Positions 34,433 through 46,095 of a DNA stretch of 64,000 nt are shown piece after piece; within the stretch, counting starts at the first letter, position 1; each line of letters opens with the position of its first letter. Under the pieces are notes generated by a model. It was not told where the DNA came from. It saw only the letters and a list, made by a program, of their open reading frames with translations, and did no database searches. The position numbers and the translations under genes are program-made. The DNA comes from Siphonodentalium dalli (taxonomy: Eukaryota; Mollusca; Scaphopoda; Gadilida; Siphonodentaliidae): NCBI GenBank assembly GCA_032622095.1, contig CP136063.1:144971950-145035949 (forward strand), given 5' to 3'.

Positions 34433-35150
34433 CGGCCAATTTGGCCGGTTACTTCATGTCTGTTTTTCATCTGACGTGTGTGTCGAATAAATGATGTGGA
34501 GGATTTATGTAAATGTTAGCCCAAACTACATTTCCAAGTAACGATGGTTTTGTTGTTTATTTTGAGGAATAATACCGCGTCAGATTAATTCAGCCCAAAT
34601 ATGTTAACAGTTGTCGTGTAAAACATTCGGCAGTAGATTAGCGTTATTTGGTATTTGTGGATGTCCTTTAACATGGGCAAAATAGACTATACTGCGCTTG
34701 AACGAGCATGTGAATTTGTCGTTTTTAATGTATAGCAACTTGATAATCAATAACAGAGGCATTCTCTGTCAAATATGGTCGCTCTATTTACGGTATTAAT
34801 TGCGGAACTTTCTAAAGTAAACTACGCGTAAACGGATACATACGGTAAATTATAGAATGTGCCGGAATCGGCCTAATCGCCCCAGGGCCAACTCGCCCCA
34901 GTCGACGTGTATCAATTCGGTACCTACTATAACATGTACCCGAGGGTGAGTCTGGCTCGGAATAAAATATGTATACGGGTGTTATATAGCGTTTTGTCCG
35001 TTGTTTCTGAATGAATATTATTGAAATTTGGTGTATATGTCCGGGCTGGGACATGGAATACAACAACGTTTGAATTGTTTTTAAATTTACAAATTTGGTG
35101 ATTTTATTCATTTTTTTTTTTTCGTTCTGAAAACACACTATAAAGTGTAT
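34433..35150. other. Unassigned DNA
   Basis: No supported gene. The 122-codon minus frame at 34812-35180 has no recognisable motif. Confidence 0.5.
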
Positions 35151-35154
35151 ATAA

Positions 35155-35458
35155 TATAATAACGAACACGAGACATACATAATTTATAAACTGTTAACAA
35201 AAGATATCAAATTCAATACATGACAAAGATGACTCAGTGGAGTTTATAAAGTAAACATAAAAACATTGAGGTAAGAATCTTTTAAGGAATGCAACTTTAT
35301 TTAATGATAATAAACACATAAATTAAAATAACAAACATGAGACATACATAATTTATAAACTGTTAACAAAAGATATCAAACTCAATACATGACAAAGATG
35401 ACTCAGTGAAGTTTATAAAGTGAACATAAAAATATTAAGGTAAGAATCTTTTTAAGCA
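35155..35458 (+). repeat. 169-bp direct duplication
   Basis: The segment with GAGACATACATAATTTATAA, CAAAAGATATCAAA and GACTCAGTGRAGTTTATAA is present twice, offset by 169 bp (AGACATAC at 35171 and 35340), with few differences. Confidence 0.85.
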
Positions 35459-35469
35459 TTACCAAACCG

Positions 35470-36850
35470 TTTAGCACAGACCAGTCAACTTCACTCATCC
35501 GATCATCACCAAACTTCATATTTATCTTGATATTGATCTATCAGATGAGAGCCATCAAATATTTTTTTAATTTCAAAGGAAAAATTGGTCGCCAGCGGCC
35601 ATATTGCATTTACGTTATATGTTATCGCGTTATGTCGATATCTAGTATTACTTAGAAATTTCACCTTTACAGATTCATAATTGCTCCATTGACTGTAACA
35701 GATGAAATTATTCCCCTCTTCGGATAGAGTGTCATTGAAACTTTATTTTATCAGACTGTCTGTATAATCACTGATTATATATGGCAATAATCTGTAATAA
35801 GATGTAGCACTATTTTATTTTATATTTACACGCAGTGCTGTTTTTATACAACAATTCTAATCCCCCCTAGATCATCATGTGATCGACCATACATCGCGCG
35901 AGGACCTGGTTGAATTAAGGGGGGTTTTATGGATCACTTCTGTCCTCAAGCTAGATTATACTTATGACATTTAATGGCATGTTACTAACGTGGAGGGTTA
36001 GATATGCTTGAGAAACCACCACTCTTTAATTCACACCAAGTTCTCAGCTGTCATGAACCCATAGCCATGATATATGGTTTATTTTATGTATACTAGTAAT
36101 ATAGTTATTTTCAGTACCTTTATATACCAGTACTGTGTATAACAATGCATATAAATTAATCCATGTATACATGTATATTGATTCAACGGATTCAGTGGTT
36201 TTGTCCATCAGTCTATCAAATTTGCGGGGAAAACATGGCCACAAGCAGTACACCCTGCTAAATTTCGAATTTGAATCAATTGGCGCACCCTGCAGCCAGC
36301 TTTTATTGGAGAACTTTTTCTCATGTGGATATTTCGGGTCACCGCTAGATGTGAGCCATATTTTGTTCTCAAACTGTCCTTGTGAAGACATCACTGCCAG
36401 CGGTGATCTTCAATTTTACTATTTTTATGGCTAAATAATTTGGTTGATCCTACAGACGACACCCCTTGTCCGATCGTCACCAGATTCCACAATGATCTTC
36501 TGGATAACCAGCGTGAGAGTAATCTAATTTTCCCGAATTTCGTTAAAAAACATTACCACAGGCAGCAATTTGGTATCTTACTCTTTGATCCTATTTTGCA
36601 TGACTGGATTGTTTAGCAACTGTACAGACATATCCCTCATCTGATAGTCACCAAACTTCATATTGATCTTCGGGCTGACAACTAGATGGGAGCTATCGAA
36701 TGCTTTGATTTTTTTTGGAAAACATTGTCGCCAGCAGTCATCTTCTATTTTGGTTTTTATATACATGTATATCTCTTCATGCGGATAGCCAGTATTACGT
36801 AGGTACTTCAACTTTCCGCATTCCTGTCATCATTTGAAATATAAACAAAT
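35470..36850 (+). repeat. Diverged units of a mollusc-type transcribed repeat
   Basis: Units containing CGATCATCACCAAACTTCAT, GATCT...AGATGRGAGC, TTTTGGAAAA, and GTCGCCAGC followed by GGCCAT or AGTCAT recur near 35,500-35,650, 36,220-36,420, 36,470-36,560 and 36,620-36,810. Two opposite-strand frames of 99-116 codons near 36.05-36.43 kb overlap fully and are not credible genes. Confidence 0.5.
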
Positions 36851-36997
36851 ACCTGATACATGCACCCTTCAAATTTTTTTTCGTCGTATCTATTTTAATG
36901 ACCCGCATGCTAATATTGATACAGATATATTTGTCAAACATTTCTTTGTACAATATACAGGTATTTAGTTTGTAACTAAATCTAGAAATATATAATA

Positions 36998-37306
36998 GTA
37001 GCTGGTGGACCCGACTTCGTCCGGGATGTTCCCCTCTGATTTTCGGAGAATTGCGCGATTTAACCTTGAATTGACTATTTTAAAGGTGAAGGTCATGTCG
37101 GGGTCACGATTTGACCCGTCCAAAACACTCCAGGACAGATTTGACCTTGAATTGATCTTTTTGAATGTCAAAGTCAGGTCGGGATCAACATTTGACCCGT
37201 CCAAAATACTCCCCTAGGTATCAAATTTCGTCAAATCTGTCAGGCAGTTTTCCCGGCCATAGCTAACAGACAAACAGACAGACAAATGTCCAAAATATAT
37301 ATTAGA
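36998..37306 (-). mobile_element. Minus-strand Helitron-like element E
   Basis: Read on the minus strand it starts TCTAATATATATTTTGGAC (right edge, 37306), has a GTCTGTCTGTTTGTCTG run, and ends with a CCCG...CGGG hairpin and CTAC (left edge; a CTAG variant). Start and hairpin resemble elements A, B and D. The interior has two units of a TTTGACCCGTCCAAAA-containing repeat. No Rep/helicase. Confidence 0.55.
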
Positions 37307-37685
37307 CTAGCTGATGTACTCGACTTCGTTCGGGCTAGTTAGGGATTTTTTTGTGATCGCCTCCATCTGGACAGTACCCAGTATAATACAGCGTCTGGCC
37401 AAACTATTGTTCAATTGGTCCAGAAACATGCCTATATCAGCACGTTCGAGAACATGGTCCCACGTGAAATTGGACCCGTCCATATTGCTCCCGGGATCGA
37501 AGTAGTCCTACACACAAATTTTTAGTCGGATCGGTCAAGGTCCAGAAACATGCCTATGAGCGAGGTCAAGTTGACACGTTAAATACCAAATTCGAGCAGT
37601 GTTAGAGTCTATAACACATACACACATGCATTCATACATACACACATACATACATACAGACATGTGTTTCAAAATGTATAATCGA
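37307..37685 (-). mobile_element. Minus-strand Helitron-like element F
   Basis: Abuts element E. Its 3' end is CTAG at 37307-37310 with an adjacent CCCGAACGAAG-type weak hairpin. Its 5' end lies at about 37,685, where the minus strand reads TCGATTATACATTTTG followed by GT/AC simple repeats. Again non-autonomous and head-to-tail. Confidence 0.5.
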
Positions 37686-37934
37686 TAGCTACAACAATTC
37701 TATGGTAGATAGTTCACGGCCGACCTGATGCATGCATCTTAGTTTTCTTGTTATTACGCCACCTGTGGTGTATCTAGCTGCTGAGATTTTGATATTGCGT
37801 GGTGGACAGGGCGAATGCATTGTGGGGCTTTTATTTATTTATAGAGTTGGAAATTCCGTTTATTTAAAAGTCGGAACTACGCGACCAGTAGGCCAAGTCC
37901 AGTAAAACGGTTCGTTATAGGTGCTGGTTGTTAT

Positions 37935-38040
37935 TGTTATTTTAACGGAATTCTGAGTTGGTCATTCGCGAAACCAATATATTTTATATTCTATAATTAA
38001 AACCGTGGGTATATAATATATGATCCTCTTTATGGATATT
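37935..38040 (+). repeat. Direct repeat, copy 1 (second copy 39,195-39,290)
   Basis: TTAACGGAATTCTGAG, GGTC, then AACCAATATATTTTATATT and ATGATCCTC recur at about 39,198-39,275 in the same orientation (diverged). The pair brackets the 38.1-38.8 kb element. Confidence 0.6.
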
Positions 38041-38100
38041 GTAGGAAGGTAAATTTAGCTAAAGCGGTGGGATATCTTGCAAGACAACACATTTCGGTTT

Positions 38101-38798
38101 GCGCTATAAATGCTCAATGTTTTAAGGTGTTACACAACGTCTGATAAAAAGAGTTCTATCTGGAATATTCACACAATTTTTTCAGAGAACATGCATAGAG
38201 TAAACATAGTCCTATCGTAAAGTAGTTCCGTTTAATTCGGGATTAATTAACCCTCAGACTGCCGAAACTGCCGACAATAAATTCGCTTGTTTGTGTCCCC
38301 CGAAAATCAAACTTGCCTGTTTAGAGGTCCCATTTTCGTGGCTAATGGTGATAGAATCACAATTTTTCAGTCAAGTTCATGGATAAATTACATTACACTT
38401 AATCGGCTTATGTCCGCGGCCATAAACCTGCGTTTTGATAACAATTTATTTGAGACAAACTGTTGCGCGGGTATCAGTCGGCGCTTATCGGTTGAAGTTA
38501 TTATGATCGTGCAGCCTGCACGTGCAACAAGTGTTCAAATACAACAGAACAAAAAATACTATGTCAAATAAATAACGTGATCAATGGACAGACACGTTTC
38601 ATTTCCGTGGGACACGAAAAAGCGAATTTAATGTCGTCAGTTTCGGCAGTCTGAGGGTTTTAATTAATCTCCTTTACGATATCCCGATAGGACTATGTTT
38701 ACTCTATGTTCTCTGAAAAAAAAATGGTGTGAATATTCCCGATAGAACTATTTTTATCAGACGTTTTGTAACACATTAAAACATTGAGCAGTTAGCGC
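38101..38798. mobile_element. 698-bp element with ~190-bp terminal inverted repeats
   Basis: Left arm 38101-38305 (GCGCTATAAATGCTCAATG ... AAACTGCCGACAATAAATTC) is mirrored by 38,615-38,798. Shared segments include GTCTGATAAAAA, GTTCTATC, CATAGTCCTATCG and CCTCAGACTGCCGAAACTG. The central 300 bp holds a 94-codon plus frame (38287-38571) with no motif. A long-armed MITE or foldback type is likely; no target duplication could be resolved. Confidence 0.7.
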
Positions 38799-39599
38799 AA
38801 TTTTCTGAAATTTCGGACTATTTCGTCTATAAAAATACGATGAGCAACTGAAAATGTTTTTCAACATTCTGGAAGGGGTATATGTCCATGGTATATATGT
38901 TTAAAATTTCACGCATAAACTATGACAGATAACAAAGTTATAATTAGTTTTATAGGCCCACCATAAATCCCCTATAATAAACGCATGCCTCCGTAAGCAC
39001 ATGGCTTTGCTGTGGATACTTTCGTTCCCAGCATGCATCATTCTCGCTATCTGTAAAATGTCTATGAACAATGGCTGCATGTGCCATGCACTCTTAGCTT
39101 TGATCCGCATTTAGAAGCATTCTGGTGTGGCGAATGAGAAACCTGCAGTAATTTATAAGCCGTAGTTCATTGTAATAATTTGAATAATTACTTGTCTTAA
39201 CGGAATTCTGAGGCGGTCCATTCATGTAACCAATATATTTTATATTATGATTTATATTTATGACTAATAATACGATCTTGGTGGCGTTACCATTTCTGAC
39301 TATGGTTTTCTTGTATACTTAGTCTGGGCGAAACATGGGGATTGTAATGGCGTGTCTGCATGCTGCATATGAGTTCCGGCCTGTGAATCAGTCGGTCATG
39401 TTCATAGCGCATTATTTATATCTCAATTATGTTTCGACGAGATATATAGCTGTACCTGGGTCTGGGGAGAACGAGAAACACGGAGTTGGTAATGCCGTGT
39501 CTACAATTATGCGTACACGTATAAGTCCCAATTGGTGAATCAGTTGGTCATACGCATAGCGCATTATTGGTATCTTATCTATATTTCGACGAGTTGTTA

Positions 39600-42500
39600 A
39601 CAGTTGTTAACAGTTGACATGGATTATGGTCAAATAGACAGATTTAACCCATAACTGAAGACAAATTATAGAATGGAATCCAATTTTGTATTCAAAAAGC
39701 TACGACAGCCGCCAATGTGTAAAGACAATATCGGTTTCCTATCAGTTAACCCTTGGCGGGTGCTGTCGATTTTATGCAAAATTGGTTCAAATTAGAGCAG
39801 TTGACAAGAATTATGGCCAATTGGATATATTTAACCCACAACTGATGGTAGGTCATAGTATAGGATCCAATTATGTATTCAAAACGGTACGACAGCCATC
39901 CATAGGTATAGACAATATCGGTTTCCTATCAGTTAACCCTTGGCTGGTGATGTCGATTTTATCCGAATTTTTTTCAAATTAGAGCAGTTGACATTGATTA
40001 TCAGACTTTCATTTTTGAGGCGCGCGATGCACTTTTCGACACCAGGAACATGTGTTGTTTACATTCTCACCCATATTACATAACGCGGAATCGAATAGAC
40101 GATGGATAACGCTATGTCGCTATCGGTGGCCCAGTCTCATAGCTATTATAATTTACCGCGTCGTCGGTCCATTGGCTATCTGCTAGCTTTTGCTACCATT
40201 TTAAAGCTATATAATTCAGACGTATTTAGTCGTCCTATCGTGGCTAATTGTTGGCTATGTACAATAAGAATTATAATGTGAATATATACATAATTTTCTG
40301 GAATTAAATGTCACAAACAGCTAAGATCGACATGTGTACTTGTCCTGAAGCAGCCTACTTTTCCGTCATAGTATATTCAACATTTCGAGTTTCGAATTCG
40401 AATCGAACTTGACTTTCGAATCCAATCTCGAATCGAATATCGAATATTCGCAGGAGCCTAGAATGAATCGAAGCTAAAAATACATTTCTATGTACCGGTA
40501 TGGCTTATGACGTCACATAAATTCCTCGAAAATCAAAGCGAGACCACGTGGCCGGGAGATGTTGATATTTATTCTGTCAGCTTGGAATCTGAGTATTAAA
40601 TTGATTCCTTATTAATAATTATGAATTATACATTTAATATAGGAGCATGTAGAATATAAAACATAGTGTGTAACATTCACTTGTGCTTATGGATAGTGGA
40701 TTAAGCATTGTTAAACCATCAAAGAGATTCACTGGACATCGATCGTGATTAACAAATTCAATTTACGCGGCATTTATGACTGTATTTCCGCTGTTTATTT
40801 TATCTTGATTGAAACCGCGCGCCTGGCCAAAACCCAGCGAGCGGGACTCTGCGCGCCTACATTTTCTAAAAATGAAAGTCTGGATTATGGCCAATTGGAC
40901 AGATCTAACCCATAACTGATGACAAGCTATAGTATAGGGTCCAATTATGTATACAAAAAGCTACGACAGCCATCAATCTGTAATGACAATTTCGGTTTCC
41001 TATCAGTTAACCCTTGACGGGTGATGCCAATTTTATGCGAAATTGGTTCAAATTAGAGAATTTATACATAACTTATGGTAATCTGGGCTGATCCTACCCA
41101 TAACTGAAGGCAGGTCATAGTAAAGTATCCAATTATGTATTCCAAAAGCTACGACAGCCATCCATAGGTATGGACAATATCGGTTTCCTATCAGTTAACC
41201 CTTGGCGGGTGATGTCGATTTTATCCGAAATTTGTTCAAATTAGAGTAGTTGACATGGATTATGGCCAACTGGACAAATTTAACCCATAACTGATGACAA
41301 GTTATAGACAATATCGGTTTCCTGTCAGTTAACCCTTGACGGGTGATGCCGATTTTATGCGAAATTGGTTCAAATTAGAGAATTTAACATAAATTATGGT
41401 AATCTGTGCAGATCCTACCCATAACTGATGGCAGGTCATAGTATAGTATCTAATCATGTATTCAAAAAGCTACGACAGCCATCCATAGGTATAGACAATA
41501 TCGGTTTCCTATCAGTTAACCCTTGACGGATGATGCCGATTTTATGCAAAATTGGTTCAAATTAGAGCAGTTGACAAGCATTATGGCCAATTGGATATAT
41601 TTAACACACAACTGATGGTTAGTCATAGTATAGGATCCAATTATGTATTCAAAACGGTACGACAGGCATCCACAGGTATAGACAATATCGGTTTCCTATC
41701 AGTTAACCCTTGACGGATGATGCCGATTTTATGCAAAATTGGTTCAAATTAGAGCAGTTGACAAGCATTATGGCCAATTGGATATATTTAACACACAACT
41801 GATGGTTAGTCATAGTATAGGATCCAATTATGTATTCAAAACGGTACGACAGGCATCCACAGGTATAGACAATATCGGTTTCCTATCAGTTAACCCTTGA
41901 CGGATGATGCCGATTTTATGCAAAATTGGTTCAAATTAGAGCAGTTGACAAGCATTATGGCCAATTGGATATATTTAACACACAACTGATGGTTAGTCAT
42001 AGTATAGGATCCAATTATGTATTCCAAAAGCTACGACAGCCATCCATAGGTATGGACAATATCGGTTTCCTATCAGTTAACCCTTGGCGGGTGATGTCGA
42101 TTTTATCCGAAATTTGTTCAAATTAGAGTAGTTGACATGGATTATGGCCAACTGGACAAATTTAACCCATAACTGATGACAAGTTATAGTATATCATCCA
42201 TTTATCTATTCAAAAAGCTACGACAGCCATCCATAGGTATAGACAATATCGGTTTCCTGTCAGTTAACCCTTGACGGGTGATGCCGATTTTATGCGAAAT
42301 TGGTTCAAATTAGAGAATTTAACATAAATTATGGTAATCTGTGCAGATCCTACCCATAACTGATGGCAGGTCATAGTATAGTATCTAATCATGTATTCAA
42401 AAAGCTACGACAGCCATCCATAGGTATAGACAATATCGGTTTCCTATCAGTTAACCCTTGACGGATGATGCCGATTTTATGCAAAATTGGTTCAAATTAG

Positions 42501-43258
42501 AGCAGTTGACAAGCATTATGGCCAATTGGATATATTTAACACACAACTGATGGTTAGTCATAGTATAGGATCCAATTATGTATTCAAAACGGTACGACAG
42601 GCATCCACAGGTATAGACAATATCGGTTTCCTATCAGTTAACCCTTGACGGATGATGCCGATTTTATGCAAAATTGGTTCAAATTAGAGCAGTTGACAAG
42701 CATTATGGCCAATTGGATATATTTAACACACAACTGATGGTTAGTCATAGTATAGGATCCAATTATGTATTCAAAACGGTACGACAGGCATCCACAGGTA
42801 TAGACAATATCGGTTTCCTAGCAGTTAACCCTTGGCGGATAATGTCGATTTTATCCGAATTTTGTTCAAATTAGAGCAGTTGACATGGATTATGGCCAAT
42901 TGGACAGATTTAACCCATAACTGATGACAAATTATAGTATACGATCCAATTATGTATACAAAAAGCTACGACAGCCATCAACCTGTAATGACAATATCGG
43001 TTAACTATCAGTTAACCTTGACGGGTGATGCCGATTTTATGCGAAATTGGTTCAAATTAGAAAATTTTACATAAATTATGGTAATCTGTGTAGATCCTAC
43101 CCATCACTGATAACAGCTCATAGTATAGCATTCAATTGTGTATTGAAAAAGGTACGACAGCCATCCATAGTTATGGACAATATCGGTTTCCTATCAGTTA
43201 ACCCTTGACGGGTGATGCCGATTTTATGCGAAATTGGTTCAAATTAGAGAATTTAACC
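39600..43258 (+). repeat. 187-bp satellite array, forward arm
   Basis: CAAATTAGAGCAGTTGAC recurs with a 187-bp period (39788 and 39975, later 41571, 41757 and 41943). Monomers have CTACGACAGCCATCCATAGG, GACAATATCGGTTTCCTATC and AGTTAACCCTTGRCGG. Two variants interleave: one with GTTGAC...GGCCAATTGGA, one with GAATTTAACATAAATTATGG. GAGTAGTTGACATGGAT at 41244 and 42126 suggests an 882-bp higher-order unit. Frames of 66-98 codons (MVQIRAVDK...) are monomer translations. Confidence 0.9.
40002..40882. mobile_element. 881-bp insertion in the forward satellite arm
   Basis: Starts CAGACTTTCATTTTTGAGG and ends AAAATGAAAGTCTG with GCGCGCC words just inside both ends: inverted termini of 15 bp. GATTAT flanks both sides (39996-40001 and 40883-40888). 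The mirror monomer in the reverse arm (about 45,435-45,450) reads ACATTGATTATGGCCAATTG without the insertion, confirming the 6-bp duplication. The interior has TTCGAATCGAA-type words (about 40,390-40,450). No transposase. Confidence 0.85.
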
Positions 43259-43261
43259 CAT

Positions 43262-45837
43262 AACTGATAGGAAACCGATATCGTCTATACCTATGTGTGG
43301 CTGTCGTGCCTTTTTGAATACATGATTGTATCCTATACTATAACTTGTCATCAGTTATGGGTTAAATCTGTCCAGTTGGCCATAATCCATGTCAACTGCT
43401 CTAATTTGAACCAATGTTGCTTAAAATCGACATCACCCGCCAATGATTAACTGATAGGAAACCGATATTGTCCATTCCTATGGATGGCTGTCGAACCTTT
43501 TTGAATGCATAATTGGATACTATACTATGACTTGCCATGATTTATGGGTAGGATCTGTCCAATTGGCCACAATTCTTGTCAACTGCTCTAATTTGAACAA
43601 ATTTCGGATAAAATCGACATCACCCGCCAAGGGTTAACTGCTAGGAAATCGATATTGTCTATACCTATGGATGGCTGTCGTACCTTTTTGAATACATAAT
43701 TGGATCCTATACTATGAACTACCATCAGTTGTGGGTTAAATATATCCATTTGGCAATAATTCTTGTCAACTGCTCTAATTTGAACCAATTTTGCATAAAA
43801 TCGACATCACCAGCCAAGGGTTAACTGATAGGAAACCGATATTGTCCATAACGATGGATGGCTGTCGTGCCTTTTTGAATACAAAATTGGATACTTTACT
43901 ATGACCTGCCATCAGCGATGGGTAGGATCTGCACAGATTACCCTAATTTATGTTAAATTCTCTAATTTGAACCAATTTCGCATAAAATCGGCATCACCCG
44001 TCAAGGATTAACTGATAGGAAACCGATATTGTCATTACAGATTGATGGCTGTCGTAGCTTTTTGTATACATAATTGGATTCTATACTACAACTTGTCATC
44101 AGTTATGGGTTAAATCTGTCCAGTTGGCCATAATCCATGTCAACTTCTCTAATTTGAACAAATTTCAGATAAAATCGACATCACCCGCCAAGGGTTAACT
44201 GATAGGAAACCGATATTGTCGATACCTATGGATGGCTGTCGTAGCTTTTTGAATACATAATTGGATACTGTACTATGACCTGCCATCAGTGATGGGTAGG
44301 ATCTGCACAGATTACCATAATTTATGTTAAATTCTCTAATTTGAACCAATTTCGCATAAAATTGGCATCACCCGTCAAGGGTTAACTGATAGGTAACCGA
44401 TATTGTCATTACAGATTGATGGCTGTTCTAGCTTTTTGAATACATGATTAGGTACTATACTATGACCTGCCATCAGTTATGGGTAGGATCTGCACAGATT
44501 ACCATAATTTATGTTAAATTCTCTAATTTGAACCAATTTCGCATAAAATCGGCATCACCCGTCAAGGGTTAACTGACAGGCAACCGATATTGTCTATACC
44601 TATGGATGGCTGTCGTAGCTTTTTGAATAGATAAATGGATGATATACTCTAACTTGTAATCAGTTATGGGTTAAATTTGTCCAGTTGGCCATAATCCATG
44701 TCAACTGCTCTAATTTGAACAAATTTCGAATAAAATCGACATCACCCGCCAAGGGTTAACTGATAGGAAACCGATATTGTCGATACCTATGGACGGTTAT
44801 CGTAGCTTTTTGAATACATAATTGGATACTGTACTATGACCTGCCATCAGTGATGGGTAGGATCTGCACAGATTACCATAATTTATGTTAAATTCTCTAA
44901 TTTGAACCAATTTCGCATAAAATCGGCATCACCCGTCAAGGGTTAACTGACAGGCAACCGATATTGTCTATACCTATGGATGGCTGTCGTAGCTTTTTGA
45001 ATAGATAAATGGATGATATACTCTAACTTGTCATCAGTTATGGGTTAAATTTGTCCAGTTGGCCATAATCCATGTCAACTGCTCTAATTTGAACAAATTT
45101 CGGATAAAATCGACATCATCCGCCAAGGGTTAACTGATAGGAAACCGATATTGTCCATACCTATGGGTGGCTGTCGTAGCTTTTTGAATACATAATTGGA
45201 TACTATACTATGACCTGCCATCAGTTATGGGTAAGATCAGCACAGATTACCATAAGTTATGTATAAATTCTCTAATTTGAACCAATTTCGCATAAAATTG
45301 GCATCACCCGTCAAGTGTTAACTGATAGGAAACCGATATTGTCATTACAGATTGATGGCTGTCGTAGCTTTTTGTATACATAATTGGATCCTATACTATA
45401 GCTTGTCATCAGTTATGGGTTAGATCTGTCCAATTGGCCATAATCAATGTCAACTGCTCTAATTTGAAAACAATTCGGATAAAATCGACATCACCAGCCA
45501 AGGGTTAACTGATAGGAAACCGATATTGTCTATACCTATGGATGGCTGTCGTACCGTTTTGAATACATAATTGGATCCTATACTATGACCTACCATCAGT
45601 TGTGGGTTAAATATATCCAATTGGCCATAATTCTTGTCAACTGCTCTAATTTGAACCAATTTTGCATAAAATCGACAGCACCCGCCAAGGGTTAACTGAT
45701 AGGAAACCGATATTGTCTTTACACATTGGCGGCTGTCGTAGCTTTTTGAATACAAAATTGGATTCCATTCTATAATTTGTCTTCAGTTATGGGTTAAATC
45801 TGTCTATTTGGTCATAATCCATGTCAACTGCTAACAA
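43262..45837 (-). repeat. 187-bp satellite array, reverse arm
   Basis: The same monomers in reverse complement (GATAGGAAACCGATATTGTC, GGATGGCTGTCGTA). The order of variants is broadly the mirror of the forward arm. At the fold point, GAGAATTTAAC of a forward monomer joins directly to CCATAACTGATAGG of a reverse one. Confidence 0.9.
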
Positions 45838-46095
45838 ATTTCGGACATTTCTCGTCGAAATATAGATAAGATACCAATAATGCGCTATGCGTATGACCAA
45901 CTGATTCACCAATTGGGACTTATACGTGTACGCATAATTGTAGACACGGCATTACCAACTCCGTGTTTCTCGTTCTCCCCAGACCCAGGTACAGCTATAT
46001 ATCTCGTCGAAACATAATTGAGATATAAATAATGCGCTATGAACATGACCGACTGATTCACAGGCCGGAACTCATATGCAGCATGCAGACACGCC

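Larger units (their letters stand above)
39349..46095. mobile_element. 6.7-kb foldback-like element (IR1) made of inverted 187-bp satellite arrays
   Basis: Ends are GGCGTGTCTGCATGC (39349) and its complement (to 46095). About 250 bp of unique terminal DNA on each side (39,349-39,600 and 45,838-46,095) is mirrored, including a frame with EFRPVNQSVMFIAHYLYLN in both. Inside, 187-bp monomers run forward to about 43,258 and backward from about 43,262, with almost no spacer. Terminal inverted repeats built of tandem repeats are the hallmark of Foldback elements of Drosophila; homology to them is not claimed. The insertion splits the IR2 left arm, and the right arm at about 51,280 shows the site without it. 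Confidence 0.75.

Noticed and set aside
36044-36434. Gene on either strand at 36.0-36.4 kb (99- and 116-codon frames)
   Set aside because: The two frames are fully overlapping antisense, and the DNA is a diverged copy of a transcribed repeat with units before and after it.
39686-45755. Conserved 66- and 98-codon frames in the satellite as a peptide family
   Set aside because: The same frames recur because the DNA monomer recurs; they begin mid-monomer, appear in both arms, and many monomers carry stops. DNA-level repetition explains the conservation.
39600-45837. CRISPR array
   Set aside because: The 187-bp units repeat over their whole length with no unique spacers, in a eukaryotic context.
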